Source: Marivirga lumbricoides
GTDB lineage: Bacteria; Bacteroidota; Bacteroidia; Cytophagales; Cyclobacteriaceae
Length of the DNA: 64,000 bases
Assembly: GCF_014636295.1 (NCBI RefSeq)
Contig: NZ_BMEC01000002.1
Location: forward strand, 124,001-188,000
Direction of reading: 5' to 3'
The position numbers were made by a program, and so were the translations under genes. Below the pieces are notes generated by a model. The model was not told the origin of the DNA, did not search any database, and saw nothing but the letters and a program-made list of their open reading frames with translations. Shown one piece after another: positions 50,074-59,626 of this stretch (positions within the stretch are counted from its first letter, which is position 1; each line of letters begins with the position of its first letter).

Positions 50074-50805
50074 ATGGAAAAATATAGAAGCCTTCATTTA
50101 TGGATGATTATCCCAATGGTAGTTATGCAGCTGGGTATTTTCATGGACTACTGGGGTGATTTCTCCGATAATGCCTGGTCAGTACATATTCATTACTGGA
50201 CAGGCACCATCTGGTATATCTACCTGATTATTCAGCCTTATTATGCCACACATGGCCAAATGGAGAAGCACCGCACCAATGGAATCATTGGCATGTTTCT
50301 GGCCGGGGGAGTTTGTCTCACTGCTCTTTCTATGATGCATCGGGACATTATGGTCTCTGATCTGGCGCTTGCCGAACCCGAACGGTTTGGCCCGTTTAAG
50401 CCCTGGTTGTTCTTTGGAATTGCCAGTATCGAAATCATTATGATGACGGCTTTTGGCTTCGCAATTATCATGAGCATCATCAAGCGAAAAAGTCTGGAAG
50501 ACCATGCCTGGTGGCTCATTTCCACGGTATTTCTTATTATGATGCCTGCTGTGGGCAGAGGTATCCAAAATCTGTTTATTATCACCAACATAAAGCACTG
50601 GCCGGATATTGACATCATCACGCCTATCTATATCTCGCAGGCACTCATCATTCTGCTCCTCTTGCTAACGGCATGGAAATATAAAAAACTAAAGCATCCC
50701 GCTACATATCTGGCGGTTGTAGTCAATGTCATTTGTTGCTTTGTGGTACCGATCGGTAAATCAGAAGCCATTCAAACCTTGCTCAGAAGTATGATAAAAG
50801 GGTAA
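50074..50805 (+). CDS. Polytopic membrane protein, histidine-rich
   Basis: This 243-residue protein has six or seven transmembrane helices. Several conserved-looking His residues lie near helix ends: VHIHYWTGTIWYIYLIIQPYYATHGQMEKHRTNG, MMHRD and LEDHAWWLIS. This pattern (HxxxG and KHR..G) resembles small heme- or proton-handling membrane proteins such as DUF2306 types. It is similar in layout to the last gene of the operon (52416). No function can be assigned. It starts 11 bases after the DUF418 stop. Confidence 0.75.
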   Translation: MEKYRSLHLWMIIPMVVMQLGIFMDYWGDFSDNAWSVHIHYWTGTIWYIYLIIQPYYATHGQMEKHRTNGIIGMFLAGGVCLTALSMMHRDIMVSDLALAEPERFGPFKPWLFFGIASIEIIMMTAFGFAIIMSIIKRKSLEDHAWWLISTVFLIMMPAVGRGIQNLFIITNIKHWPDIDIITPIYISQALIILLLLLTAWKYKKLKHPATYLAVVVNVICCFVVPIGKSEAIQTLLRSMIKG

Positions 50806-50833
50806 AAGATTATCTCTCTAAACAAAATCTAAC

Positions 50834-51322
50834 ATGAAAAATACTATCATCTACCTCCTCTTAAGTTTGTATGCAATAACCTCTCAGGCGCAGCAAAACT
50901 CTCAAAAAATTGATCGTCAAGCGGATAAAAAAGCAATCATGACCACTATTGAAAACCATAATAAGGGTTGGGAAAACCGAAATGTAGCGCTGGTACTAAA
51001 AGATTATGCCGATTCCACAGACTGGACGAATGCTTTTGGCGACCGGGTACGTACAAAGCAGGAGCTGCGTGAGCTTTTAACAGAAATATTCACCCTGGAT
51101 TTCGTGATGGCGGGCAAGCAAAACTATGCTGAAAACGACCTCACTTTTCTTGGTGATAACATAGCCCTGTTAAGATCAAGGAATCTCCGGGAAGGTCAAA
51201 AATATAGTAATGGAGAAGCGATGCCTGATCGCGATATCAATCACTTACGGGTATATGAGAAAATAGATGGGCAGTGGAAAATAGTGAGTCATATGATCAG
51301 TCAGGCGCATGTCAAACGATAA
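50834..51322 (+). CDS. Secreted NTF2-like (SnoaL/SgcJ-type) protein
   Basis: The 162-residue protein has a signal peptide (YLLLSLYAITSQAQQ) and one NTF2-like domain: ADKKAIMTTIENHNKGWENRNVALVLKDYADSTDWTNAFGDRV, then LTFLGDNIALLRSR and HLRVYEKIDGQWKIVSHMIS. The W.N..G.R..(T) segment matches SgcJ/EcaC-type DUF4440 proteins. It is exported and probably periplasmic. It lies 28 bases after the membrane gene and 60 before the amidohydrolase. It is the third NTF2-like protein of the operon. Confidence 0.85.
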   Translation: MKNTIIYLLLSLYAITSQAQQNSQKIDRQADKKAIMTTIENHNKGWENRNVALVLKDYADSTDWTNAFGDRVRTKQELRELLTEIFTLDFVMAGKQNYAENDLTFLGDNIALLRSRNLREGQKYSNGEAMPDRDINHLRVYEKIDGQWKIVSHMISQAHVKR

Positions 51323-51382
51323 CTTGTATCTTTCCCGCTTCCCCTATAAGCAATTCTGCAAGTTGATCAAACGCTTAAAATC

Positions 51383-52402
51383 ATGAAAAACTACTTCCTA
51401 CTAATCATTTTCTACCTGATGCAGACGGCCGTTATTGGACAGCCCGATGAATCAAAAAATAACGTGCCTTATACAGGCCCAATCATCGATATGCATTTAC
51501 ATGCTTACCATGCTGATGCCAATGGTCCACCACCACTTCCGTTTTGTGTACCTATATCCACTATGATCCAGCATTTTGATCCTAAAGATACCTGGATGGA
51601 AGTGGTGATGAAAGCATCAGAAAACCCGAACTGTGAAGGTTTACTCTTGTCGCCCGAAACAGATGAAGAACTGATCAAACAAACAGTAGGGCAGCTCCAA
51701 AAGCATAATATAACGGCTGTGTTGAGTGGAGAAGTAGATTTTCTGCCAGACTGGTTGAAAGCCGCTCCTAACAGATTTATTCCCAGCTTGAAGTTTAGCT
51801 TACCTGCAGACGAAATGCCTATAGATAGTCTTGAAGCGATTATAAAAGCTAATAATATCAAAGTGATTGGAGAAATAGGTAACCAATATCATGGCATAGC
51901 TGCAAATGATCCAGGAATGGATAAGTATTGGGAGTTGGCGGTTAAACTCGATATTCCTGTAGCTGTTCACCTGGGTTCAGGTCCTCCGGGCGCTCCCTAT
52001 CTGGGTTTTCCAAATTACCGCGTGAAGTTTTCGAATCCACTTCAACTGGAAGAGGTTTTAAACAAGTATTCCGGTTTAAGGATGTCTGTCATGCATTATG
52101 GCGAGCCATTCATAGATGAGATGATTGCCATGATGTACACATACCCGCAGCTATATGTTGATTTGGGCGGTATTATGTGGACTTATCCCAAAGCTTATTT
52201 TTATGAGTACCACCTAAAGAAAATGGTGTTAGCTGGTTATGGCAAACGTATCATGTTTGGCTCTGACTCCATGAACTGGCCAGGCCTGATTGGGAAAAGT
52301 ATTGATATTATCAATGAGGCTCCGTTTCTCTCTTTAGCTCAAAAAGAAGACATATTTTATAATAATGCAGCCCGTTTTTTAAGGCTTGAAATTAAAAAGT
52401 AA
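51383..52402 (+). CDS. Secreted metal-dependent amidohydrolase
   Basis: This 339-residue protein has a signal peptide (to about residue 19, VIG/Q). The amidohydrolase-2-type (ACMSD-like) TIM barrel shows metal ligands His38 and His40 in IIDMHLHAYH, a VIGEIGNQYHG strand with Glu, VHLGSG, VMHYGEPF and a late Asp in IMFGSDSMNWPG. Such enzymes hydrolyse or decarboxylate small carboxylates or lactones using one Zn. Export of the enzyme is notable. It is sixth in the operon and is followed after 13 bases by another membrane protein. Confidence 0.9.
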   Translation: MKNYFLLIIFYLMQTAVIGQPDESKNNVPYTGPIIDMHLHAYHADANGPPPLPFCVPISTMIQHFDPKDTWMEVVMKASENPNCEGLLLSPETDEELIKQTVGQLQKHNITAVLSGEVDFLPDWLKAAPNRFIPSLKFSLPADEMPIDSLEAIIKANNIKVIGEIGNQYHGIAANDPGMDKYWELAVKLDIPVAVHLGSGPPGAPYLGFPNYRVKFSNPLQLEEVLNKYSGLRMSVMHYGEPFIDEMIAMMYTYPQLYVDLGGIMWTYPKAYFYEYHLKKMVLAGYGKRIMFGSDSMNWPGLIGKSIDIINEAPFLSLAQKEDIFYNNAARFLRLEIKK

Positions 52403-52415
52403 AATAAAAAATGTG

Positions 52416-53045
52416 ATGAAAAAGAACTTCTACACCACAAACTACTTCTTCGGGTTAAGCATCGTTATTTTTATCATGAGCCTGATTGCTTTCTCCGATA
52501 ATATGATTACTGATGTCAGCCAAGCTAGTAACAGTAATCCATTTATGATTATTCACGGTTTAATCATGTTTTCCTGGACGATAGTTTTGATCATTCAAAC
52601 CAATCACATCCGAAAGCTAAATCTTACTCAGCATAAAAAATTTGGTATAATAGGTTTTATCATTGCTATTCTCATGCTGTTAAGTATCAACTATCTCGCT
52701 TATACAGAACCTGATTTTGTGGATTTACCATTTTTTGGGAAAGCCAACCGAATATTTGTTCCTGTATTTGCTTTTATGTTGTTATTCTCCTACCTGAAAC
52801 GACATAATAAAGTGCTCCACCAATACCTCATTTTTGCTGGGATGTTATTGTGCATGGAGCCTATACTCAGCCGCTTTTGTGGAAATTTAGGACTCAACCC
52901 CATAGTTTATGCTGCTCCCATATGGATACTTTTATGGATATCCTTTTTCATCTACGATATAGCCGCCAGAAGGAAATTACATCCCCTACTGTACGGTGGC
53001 CTTATCTTTATCATTCTGGTATTTCAAATGGTGGGTAGCTCCTGA
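52416..53045 (+). CDS. Polytopic membrane protein related in layout to 50074
   Basis: From ATG 52416 this is 209 residues with six membrane helices. FMIIHGLIMFSWTIVLIIQTNHIRKLNLTQHKKFGIIG contains the same H...W.....QT/QP...H...(K)HRKxG-like pattern as the protein at 50074. Those His residues could bind heme or metal. The C-terminal part is shorter. I do not recognise a named family beyond small Bacteroidota 6-TM proteins. It is the last gene of the 47.7-53.0 kb operon; about 200 AT-rich bases follow. Confidence 0.75.
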   Translation: MKKNFYTTNYFFGLSIVIFIMSLIAFSDNMITDVSQASNSNPFMIIHGLIMFSWTIVLIIQTNHIRKLNLTQHKKFGIIGFIIAILMLLSINYLAYTEPDFVDLPFFGKANRIFVPVFAFMLLFSYLKRHNKVLHQYLIFAGMLLCMEPILSRFCGNLGLNPIVYAAPIWILLWISFFIYDIAARRKLHPLLYGGLIFIILVFQMVGSS

Positions 53046-53250
53046 ATTTTTGTATTCCTCACACACCTAAAATAGAGTCATGAACTTTTTTTTCGCTAAA
53101 ACCCTCAATGCAAACGATTTACGATGACATAAATCATTTTTTAACATAATATAATTCAGAGATGCTTATAAGATATGATCGTAACTTCATGATAATAAAA
53201 GCCGAAAGAGCAACTTATTAAACCCAAATTTCCACCTAAAAACTACGGTC

Positions 53251-54867
53251 ATGAAAAAGGTAAATCTTCAAAGTCTTTTACAAAGCATCGAGCATCTTGG
53301 CATCCATAATGCCAGAGGTATTCAATGGAATCTGGAGCCGGCTGAACTGATTGAAGAATCAGTAACAAACGGAGATGGTGTACTAGCTGATAATGGTGCA
53401 CTTGTATGTAATACCGGTAAATTTACAGGTAGATCACCAAAGGATAGATACATTGTGCGAGACCAAAACACTGAAGATAAGGTGTGGTGGGGTAATATCA
53501 ATATTCCATTTGAGCCTGAAAAATTTGATCGCTTATATGAGAAAATGGTAGACTTCCTGGGTGGTAAAAAGCTTTATGTACGTGATGCAGCGGCCGGAGC
53601 TGATCCTGACCACAGACTGAGAATACGCGTGATCGATACACAAGCATGGCATAACCTGTTCTGTTACAATATGTTTTTGAGACTTGAGGAGGAAGAGTTG
53701 AAAGACTTCGAGCCAGACTTTACCATATTGGCTGTACCAGGTTTTAAAGCAAATCCTGAGGAAGATGGCACAAGAGCGGAAAACTTTGCGATCATCAACT
53801 TTACCAAAAAGCTAATACTGGTAGGTGGCACCGGCTATACCGGTGAAACCAAAAAAGGAGTATTTAGTGTGCTTAACTTCCTGCTACCTGATAAAGAACA
53901 TATCTTATCCATGCACTGTAGTGCCAATATGGGTAAAGAGGGAGATACTGCAATTTTCTTCGGTTTATCTGGTACTGGTAAAACCACACTTTCTGCGGAC
54001 CCTAACAGATACCTGATAGGTGATGATGAACATGGCTGGACTGACAAAGGTATTTTCAACTTTGAAGGCGGTTGCTATGCAAAAGTAATCGACTTAACAC
54101 GCGAAAAAGAACCTGAAATATGGGATGCTATTAAGTTTGGCGCCATTCTGGAAAACACTAAGTTTTATAAAGGCACCAGAAAGGTAGATTATACCAATAA
54201 GGAAATTACGGAGAATACCCGCGTAAGCTACCCGATAGAGCATATTGCTAACGCGAAACAACCAAGCGTGGGAGGTATTCCTAAGAATATTTTCTTCCTA
54301 ACCTGCGATGCATTTGGAGTGTTACCTCCTATTTCAAAGCTTACTGTAGGCCAGGCCATGTATCATTTCATATCTGGTTATACAGCGAAAGTGGCGGGGA
54401 CAGAAACAGGTATCACTGAGCCAAAACCCGTTTTTTCAGCCTGCTTTGGTTCTCCTTTTATGCCATTGCACCCTACTCGCTATGCTGAGTTACTGGGAGA
54501 AAAAATGGCTCAGCATGATGTAAATGTGTGGTTAATTAATACAGGATGGTCCGGTGGTACTTATGGCAAAGGAGCACGTATAAAATTAAACTACACCCGC
54601 GCTATGATTACCGCAGCACTACAAGGTAAACTGGACAATGTAAAATACCAGGAGCATACTGTATTTGGGGTTCAGGTTCCGCAGGAATGTCCTGATGTAC
54701 CAGCCACAATACTTAATCCTGTGGATACCTGGGCTGACCCTGATCAGTACTATGATAAAGCGGAATATCTGGCGGAGATGTTCATAGAAAACTTTAGCAA
54801 GTTTGAAGAGTTCGCTAACGATGACATTTTGAAGGGTGCTCCTCATACAGGCAAAGTGGATATTTGA
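53251..54867 (+). CDS. pckA: Phosphoenolpyruvate carboxykinase (ATP)
   Basis: ATP-dependent PEPCK converts oxaloacetate and ATP to PEP, ADP and CO2, the first step of gluconeogenesis. The 538 residues match the family length. Motifs are TGRSPKDRYIV near 68 (oxaloacetate-binding Arg), MHCSANMG (metal His), the P-loop GLSGTGKTTLSADP at residues 238-251, LIGDDEHGW (kinase-2 Asp pair) and FNFEGGCYAK. The downstream porin and DASS transporter fit supply of C4-dicarboxylates. A hairpin follows the stop after ~35 bases, so pckA may be mostly transcribed alone. Confidence 0.98.
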   Translation: MKKVNLQSLLQSIEHLGIHNARGIQWNLEPAELIEESVTNGDGVLADNGALVCNTGKFTGRSPKDRYIVRDQNTEDKVWWGNINIPFEPEKFDRLYEKMVDFLGGKKLYVRDAAAGADPDHRLRIRVIDTQAWHNLFCYNMFLRLEEEELKDFEPDFTILAVPGFKANPEEDGTRAENFAIINFTKKLILVGGTGYTGETKKGVFSVLNFLLPDKEHILSMHCSANMGKEGDTAIFFGLSGTGKTTLSADPNRYLIGDDEHGWTDKGIFNFEGGCYAKVIDLTREKEPEIWDAIKFGAILENTKFYKGTRKVDYTNKEITENTRVSYPIEHIANAKQPSVGGIPKNIFFLTCDAFGVLPPISKLTVGQAMYHFISGYTAKVAGTETGITEPKPVFSACFGSPFMPLHPTRYAELLGEKMAQHDVNVWLINTGWSGGTYGKGARIKLNYTRAMITAALQGKLDNVKYQEHTVFGVQVPQECPDVPATILNPVDTWADPDQYYDKAEYLAEMFIENFSKFEEFANDDILKGAPHTGKVDI

Positions 54868-54902
54868 GAAGTCCTGTTAGAGGATGAATTCAAAATGGTA
54901 AA

Positions 54903-54925
54903 ATCCCCGGACTGGTTCCGGGGAT
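54903..54925 (+). terminator. Hairpin after pckA, probable terminator or attenuator
   Basis: ATCCCCGG and CCGGGGAT form a perfect 8 bp GC-rich stem around ACTGGTT; the following CTTTAA is a weak U tract, so read-through into the porin gene is possible. Confidence 0.65.
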
Positions 54926-55039
54926 CTTTAACCTGCACAAAAAAACAAATCCTTTATTTAAAGTAGATAAATCGGAATAGCTTCGGCAAAGCTTTCCTTC
55001 GATTTAATTGCTTTTCTTTTCACTTTTAAATGCAATAAG

Positions 55040-56347
55040 ATGCTTTTCAGATTATTGGTAAGCTGGTTCTTATGTTTTATGAGCGTACTTGTTGCCTCTG
55101 CTCAACCCGATAGTACACAGCGGGATGATCAAAGCAACACACTGACCTTGTCCGCCCCGAAAGTGACCATTCATGGTGGTATACAATTATGGGCACGGTA
55201 TAACCAAAACAACCCCGGCACAACTGATCCTTCCGGTGTTACCTCCTCTCATTTTGAGGATATAGCCATCAGAAGAGCCCGAATTTCCGTTACACTCAAC
55301 TGGAATGACCACCTTTTTGTGTACACCCAGATGGGTACTAATAATCTTTCTTTCAATAAAGGTTCTGCCAAACAACCTATTTTCATTCATGATTTATGGA
55401 TCAAAACAGCCGGTAATGACCATAAGTGGTTTATTGGAGCTGGTCTGAATGGCTTCAACGGTATCTCCAGATTATCCAATATTTCTTACGCTAAAAACTT
55501 CATGCTCGATAATCCCGGTTTCAATTACCCTAATGTGGAGCATACCGATATTATGGCCAGACAATTGGGCATTTTTGGAGGCGGTTACCTGGGGCCGCTG
55601 AATTACAGAATAGCGCTTACCAAACCTTTTACTTATGAGCAAACACCTTCTTTAACCCCAGGGATTGCAACAGAAGTTGGTAGTGAATCTTTTGCCTATA
55701 AAGGCTATTTCTACTATCAGCTTTTGGAAAATGAAAAAACCAGTTCCTGTTACCTGCCTATGAGCTATCTGGGAAAACGTAAGATACTCAACCTGGGGGC
55801 TGGTTTTGATGTACATCCAAAATCTATTCAATATCTGCCGGAAAATGATGAGGGATACACCATACAAAGCAGACATACCATGGCTTTTGATGTGTTTTTG
55901 GAGCATCCTTTGCAGAACAACCATTTTATAAATGCTTATCTGGCCGGCTACGCCTATGATTATGGGCCAAACTTCCTGAGAGCGGGTGGCATCATGAACA
56001 TTGGCCAAATGACCGATGCCGACAGAGCTGTATTTCCGCAAGGTCCGGGCAATGCACATTATGTATTCGGAACAGGAAAAGTGCTGTATTTTTCCTCAGG
56101 ACTCGGCATGGCTACTGCTTCTAAAAGTATTTGGCAACCTACCTTTGGCTTTACATATAAAGAGTTGGAAGGCCTGGCAGATAACTCATTCAGTGTGGAT
56201 ATAGGGTTGAATTACTTCCAGCAATCACACCAGCTTAAATATTCTTTACAATTTTCTAACCGACCTGTTTACAAAGCTCAAGGTATGGAATTAGTACTTG
56301 AAAGCTATAAAGGGCTGGCTATAATGCAAGTGCAAATTTATCTTTAA
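55040..56347 (+). CDS. Porin-like outer-membrane protein
   Basis: This 435-residue protein has a signal peptide (cleaved near LVASAQ) and many amphipathic strands. Porin-type features include VTIHGGIQLWARYNQNNPGTTD at the N-terminus, SHFEDIAIRRARISVTLNWNDHLFVYTQMG (a phosphate-selective-porin-like strand pair) and a final strand SYKGLAIMQVQIYL. Its length fits a 16-18-stranded specific porin. It lies 11 bases before the dicarboxylate transporter gene and so probably supplies it with substrate across the outer membrane. The substrate is inferred only from this context. Confidence 0.85.
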   Translation: MLFRLLVSWFLCFMSVLVASAQPDSTQRDDQSNTLTLSAPKVTIHGGIQLWARYNQNNPGTTDPSGVTSSHFEDIAIRRARISVTLNWNDHLFVYTQMGTNNLSFNKGSAKQPIFIHDLWIKTAGNDHKWFIGAGLNGFNGISRLSNISYAKNFMLDNPGFNYPNVEHTDIMARQLGIFGGGYLGPLNYRIALTKPFTYEQTPSLTPGIATEVGSESFAYKGYFYYQLLENEKTSSCYLPMSYLGKRKILNLGAGFDVHPKSIQYLPENDEGYTIQSRHTMAFDVFLEHPLQNNHFINAYLAGYAYDYGPNFLRAGGIMNIGQMTDADRAVFPQGPGNAHYVFGTGKVLYFSSGLGMATASKSIWQPTFGFTYKELEGLADNSFSVDIGLNYFQQSHQLKYSLQFSNRPVYKAQGMELVLESYKGLAIMQVQIYL

Positions 56348-56358
56348 AGATATACGTC

Positions 56359-57837
56359 ATGAAAAAGCCATTTAGCAGAAACCACATCAATCAGGACCTT
56401 TTACGTGTAGATTTTTGGCGCAAAATCGCGCTTCAAAAGCGTCCGCCAATCTATGTAAAAAACACTTTGCTATTTCTGTTATCGCTGCTAATCGGTTTTG
56501 CAGTAACGCAAAGTTTAAAAACCGCTGAAGGAATACCTCAGGAAGCCGCTTACATGGGAGGAATATTCGTGATAGCAGCCTTTTTATGGATAACAGAGGC
56601 ACTACCACTGTTTGCCACGGCACTATTGGTTATCGCATTGGAAGTCATATTTATTGCCAACCCAGGAGGCTGGGAAAACATGGGGTTTAGTAATGGAGAG
56701 AGTCCTTCTTACAAAACCTTATTGGCCCCGTTCTCCGATCCAATTATTTACTTATTTCTCGGTGGCTTTATTTTGGCACAAGGTTCGGTAAAAGAAGGGG
56801 TAGATAAAGCACTTGCCAGCTCCTTATTAAAGATATTTGGCGGCAAACCACTTTGGGTAATGTTGGGTTTTATGCTCGTAACCGCGGTATTCTCCATGTT
56901 TATGAGTAACACCGCTACCACTGCCATGATGATTACCCTCATCCTGCCAATACTTAGTACCATCCCGAAAGGCGATAAATTCAAAAAAGGATTGGTGCTA
57001 TGCATCCCTTTTGCGGCCAATATCGGGGGAATGGGCACACCTATTGGGTCTCCTCCTAATGCAGTAGCTGTGGGTTTTCTAAGAAGCAGCGGCTTCGAAA
57101 TCTCCTTTATGCAATGGATGATCATTGCCGTACCCCTGACCCTTTTTTTATTGTTATTTGCCTGGCTTTTAGTTTGGTTTCTCTATAAACCAACTGATAA
57201 AGGGCTCAGCATCAAAACGGAAGCACATGCCATTGATGCAAGAGGGTATTTTGTCATCGCTATCTTTAGTATTACCATTTTACTATGGCTGACTGATTAC
57301 TACCATAAACTACCCTCTTCAGTAGTGGCACTCCTTCCTGCTGTTGCTTTTACCTCCACAGGAATTATCAACCGTACCGATTTCAACAACCTGGAATGGC
57401 ATATTCTCATGTTGATTGCCGGTGGTATTGCACTAGGTTTAGGAATGAAACTTACCGGTCTGGATCAGATTATTGTAGGGCTCATACCCGATAATAATAC
57501 CTTTGTATTCTTATTGCTAATAGTTACCACTATACTGTTGAGCACGTTTATGTCCAACACAGCGGCAGCTAACCTCATTATACCTTTGGGTATTTCATTT
57601 GCAACCATGTCTGGTTTTACCGAAAACACCATGTTCTATGGTATTGGAATTTCTCTGGCAGCCAGTTTAGCCATGGCTATGCCCATCAGTACTCCACCAA
57701 ATGCCATTGCCTATTCAAAAGGTGAGCTTGCTACTTCAGACTTCATTAAAGCGGGAACTGTTATTGGTGCAGTGGGTGTATTGCTGATATTATTTTTTGT
57801 AGAGCGTATTGTTAACTTCTGGCTGGAACTCTTGTGA
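56359..57837 (+). CDS. DASS (SLC13) family sodium:dicarboxylate symporter
   Basis: This 492-residue membrane protein has about 11-12 membrane segments. Both SNT signatures of the DASS/SLC13 fold are present: MSNTATTAMMITLILPIL (about 181-198) and MSNTAAANLIIPLGISF (about 399-415). PIGSPPNAVAVG (about 232) and PISTPPNAIAYSKG (about 441) mark the two re-entrant hairpin tips. Such proteins import succinate, malate, fumarate or similar anions with Na+. With the porin gene 11 bases upstream and pckA before it, the likely pathway is dicarboxylate uptake, conversion to oxaloacetate and then PEP. Confidence 0.95.
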   Translation: MKKPFSRNHINQDLLRVDFWRKIALQKRPPIYVKNTLLFLLSLLIGFAVTQSLKTAEGIPQEAAYMGGIFVIAAFLWITEALPLFATALLVIALEVIFIANPGGWENMGFSNGESPSYKTLLAPFSDPIIYLFLGGFILAQGSVKEGVDKALASSLLKIFGGKPLWVMLGFMLVTAVFSMFMSNTATTAMMITLILPILSTIPKGDKFKKGLVLCIPFAANIGGMGTPIGSPPNAVAVGFLRSSGFEISFMQWMIIAVPLTLFLLLFAWLLVWFLYKPTDKGLSIKTEAHAIDARGYFVIAIFSITILLWLTDYYHKLPSSVVALLPAVAFTSTGIINRTDFNNLEWHILMLIAGGIALGLGMKLTGLDQIIVGLIPDNNTFVFLLLIVTTILLSTFMSNTAAANLIIPLGISFATMSGFTENTMFYGIGISLAASLAMAMPISTPPNAIAYSKGELATSDFIKAGTVIGAVGVLLILFFVERIVNFWLELL

Positions 57838-57976
57838 GGTGCACCATACATCTACCAGAATGAGAACTATGATACGCACAATAAGAAAGTGCTTGCATGA
57901 TCTTGAGAATATTATCTACCGAATAATACAAAACTAAAAAATTCGTTTAAACTAATTATTTAGTTATAATTGTAAC

Positions 57977-59197
57977 ATGAAGCATCCATATCTTGTTTAT
58001 CTGTATTTTATACTTTCCTTGCTTGTTAGTTGCCAATCTGCTTATGGTCAACAGCCTAAAAAAGAGATCTCTTTCAAACCGCCTTACCAGTTCAACAAGG
58101 AAATTGAAGACCAGATTGCTACCGATACAGTACCGTGGAAATACCAGACCGCGGCAGCTGCCTATGCTGCTAAAGGAGATCATCAAAAAGCACTTCTCAC
58201 CTGGGATGAAGCTATGGGCAAAAGAAATATGGCCTTTAGCCAGGCAGAAGCTGATTCGATCAGGAAATTGTACCATCCTGTGCCTGCTATTCCTTACATT
58301 ATCAAAATTGCGGCTGAACATGAAATTACCATCATTAATGAAGCACACCATAGCAACTTACACCGCGCTTTCACTACCAGCTTACTAAAAGATTTGTACG
58401 AAAAAGGCTACCGGCACCTGGGGTTAGAAGCACTAGCTAATGACATGCATCAGGATAAAAAACTGAATGACCGTCAATATCCGATTCAAGAATCAGGGTG
58501 GTACCTGAAAGCTCCGGCCTTTGGTGAACTCCTGAGGCAGGCATTGGAAATTGGTTACACTGTTTTTCCTTATGAAAATACGGGAAAACGTGAAGAGCGC
58601 GAAGTACAGCAAGCCCAAAACATTTACGCTCACATGCAAAAGCACCCGGGAGAAAAAGTGCTTATCCACTGTGGTTTTGACCATGTGCTGGAGGGTGAGC
58701 ATGAAGCCTGGGGCAAAGCCATGGCGCAGGAATTAAAAGACTTATCCGGGCTGGATCCTTTCACTATTAATCAGGAAGATTACAGTGAAAAAAGTGAGGC
58801 GCAATACAACCCAAAATTACTGAAGCTATTCGACATTAAGGAAGCTTCTATATTATTTGATCGGGATAAAAATGCTTTTGCTTATACACGCAGAAAATCC
58901 TTCACCGATGTAGCTGTTCTGCATCCTACCACCACCTATGAGCAAGGAAGAGCCGACTGGCTTTTCGCAGATAAGCAGAAAGTAGCGATTCCAGTAAATG
59001 GAACAGAGCTCTCCTTCCCTATCATGCTGCTCGCCTATAAAGCGAATGAACCTATAAAAAATGGAATCCCTGTCGATATAGTGGAAATCGCCAATAAAAA
59101 TGACACCGCTACTTTGGCATTATCCTCAGGTCAGTATACCATAGTAGCACACAGCCACACTGGAAAAAGCATCTGCTTTGATTGGTTGGTGAAGTGA
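57977..59197 (+). CDS. ChaN/EreA-like lipoprotein
   Basis: This 406-residue protein has a signal peptide with lipobox LLVSC (Cys19). Residues ~105-290 resemble the erythromycin-esterase-like/ChaN/TIKI superfamily: EITIINEAHHSNLHRAF (motif with Glu and two His), GYRHLGLEALAND, VFPYENTGKREE and VLIHCGFDHVLEG. Related domains bind heme or hydrolyse esters or peptides. The rest is a C-terminal beta domain. It is probably outer-membrane-anchored and faces the periplasm or surface. The gene stands alone, 140 bases after the transporter. Confidence 0.7.
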   Translation: MKHPYLVYLYFILSLLVSCQSAYGQQPKKEISFKPPYQFNKEIEDQIATDTVPWKYQTAAAAYAAKGDHQKALLTWDEAMGKRNMAFSQAEADSIRKLYHPVPAIPYIIKIAAEHEITIINEAHHSNLHRAFTTSLLKDLYEKGYRHLGLEALANDMHQDKKLNDRQYPIQESGWYLKAPAFGELLRQALEIGYTVFPYENTGKREEREVQQAQNIYAHMQKHPGEKVLIHCGFDHVLEGEHEAWGKAMAQELKDLSGLDPFTINQEDYSEKSEAQYNPKLLKLFDIKEASILFDRDKNAFAYTRRKSFTDVAVLHPTTTYEQGRADWLFADKQKVAIPVNGTELSFPIMLLAYKANEPIKNGIPVDIVEIANKNDTATLALSSGQYTIVAHSHTGKSICFDWLVK

Positions 59198-59318
59198 TAA
59201 ATCTTTTAAATCTGCCGGAACAGACTTCTCTACTATCTTGTAGATTTATACTACTCATTTATAGTACTTTCTGCAGTTTTCTCAATTTCTTTTCTCTCTA
59301 ATAAATTATCTTATCCTT

Positions 59319-59504
59319 TCATTTCTTCAACACCATTACAACTCGTCTATTGAATGCCTTTCCTTCTTCAGTCTGGTTAGTAGCCACCGGACATATTTCT
59401 GCTACTCCTTCAGGAGTTAGCTGCGAAGCAATTACACCGTACTTATTGATCAATTCTTTCACTTCAATAAAATGGGCCTTTAAAGCCTCTTTTTTTCTAA
59501 TCAT
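59319..59504 (-). pseudogene. C-terminal OmpA-like domain fragment
   Basis: Sixty-one codons encode the tail of an OmpA-like peptidoglycan-binding domain: EALKAHFIEVKELINKYGVI, then GVAEICPVATNQTEEGKAFNRRVVMVL. The (P)VATN.TEEG.A.NRRV signature is diagnostic. The first strand and the Asp-containing loop are missing, so it is a relic of a longer gene. It begins at an ATG by chance. Confidence 0.75.
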
Positions 59505-59626
59505 GTACTATATATAATTTACTCAGCTGATACCTTTTACTATTTCTCAAACAACGGCTCACTTAATTCCCTCCAGGAGACAGAGAGGGAAAAGTAATTG
59601 CAGAAGCCTATGATGACAAAATTCTA

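Noticed and set aside
50179-50621. Two minus-strand frames of 126-139 codons opposite the membrane gene at 50074
   Set aside because: The plus-strand gene fits the operon spacing and has clean membrane segments; the antisense frames overlap each other and show no family features.
17909-59197. The two ChaN/EreA-like genes as recent paralogues
   Set aside because: They share only the short GE/NE-x-H core pattern and differ in length and signal type; at most distant relatives.
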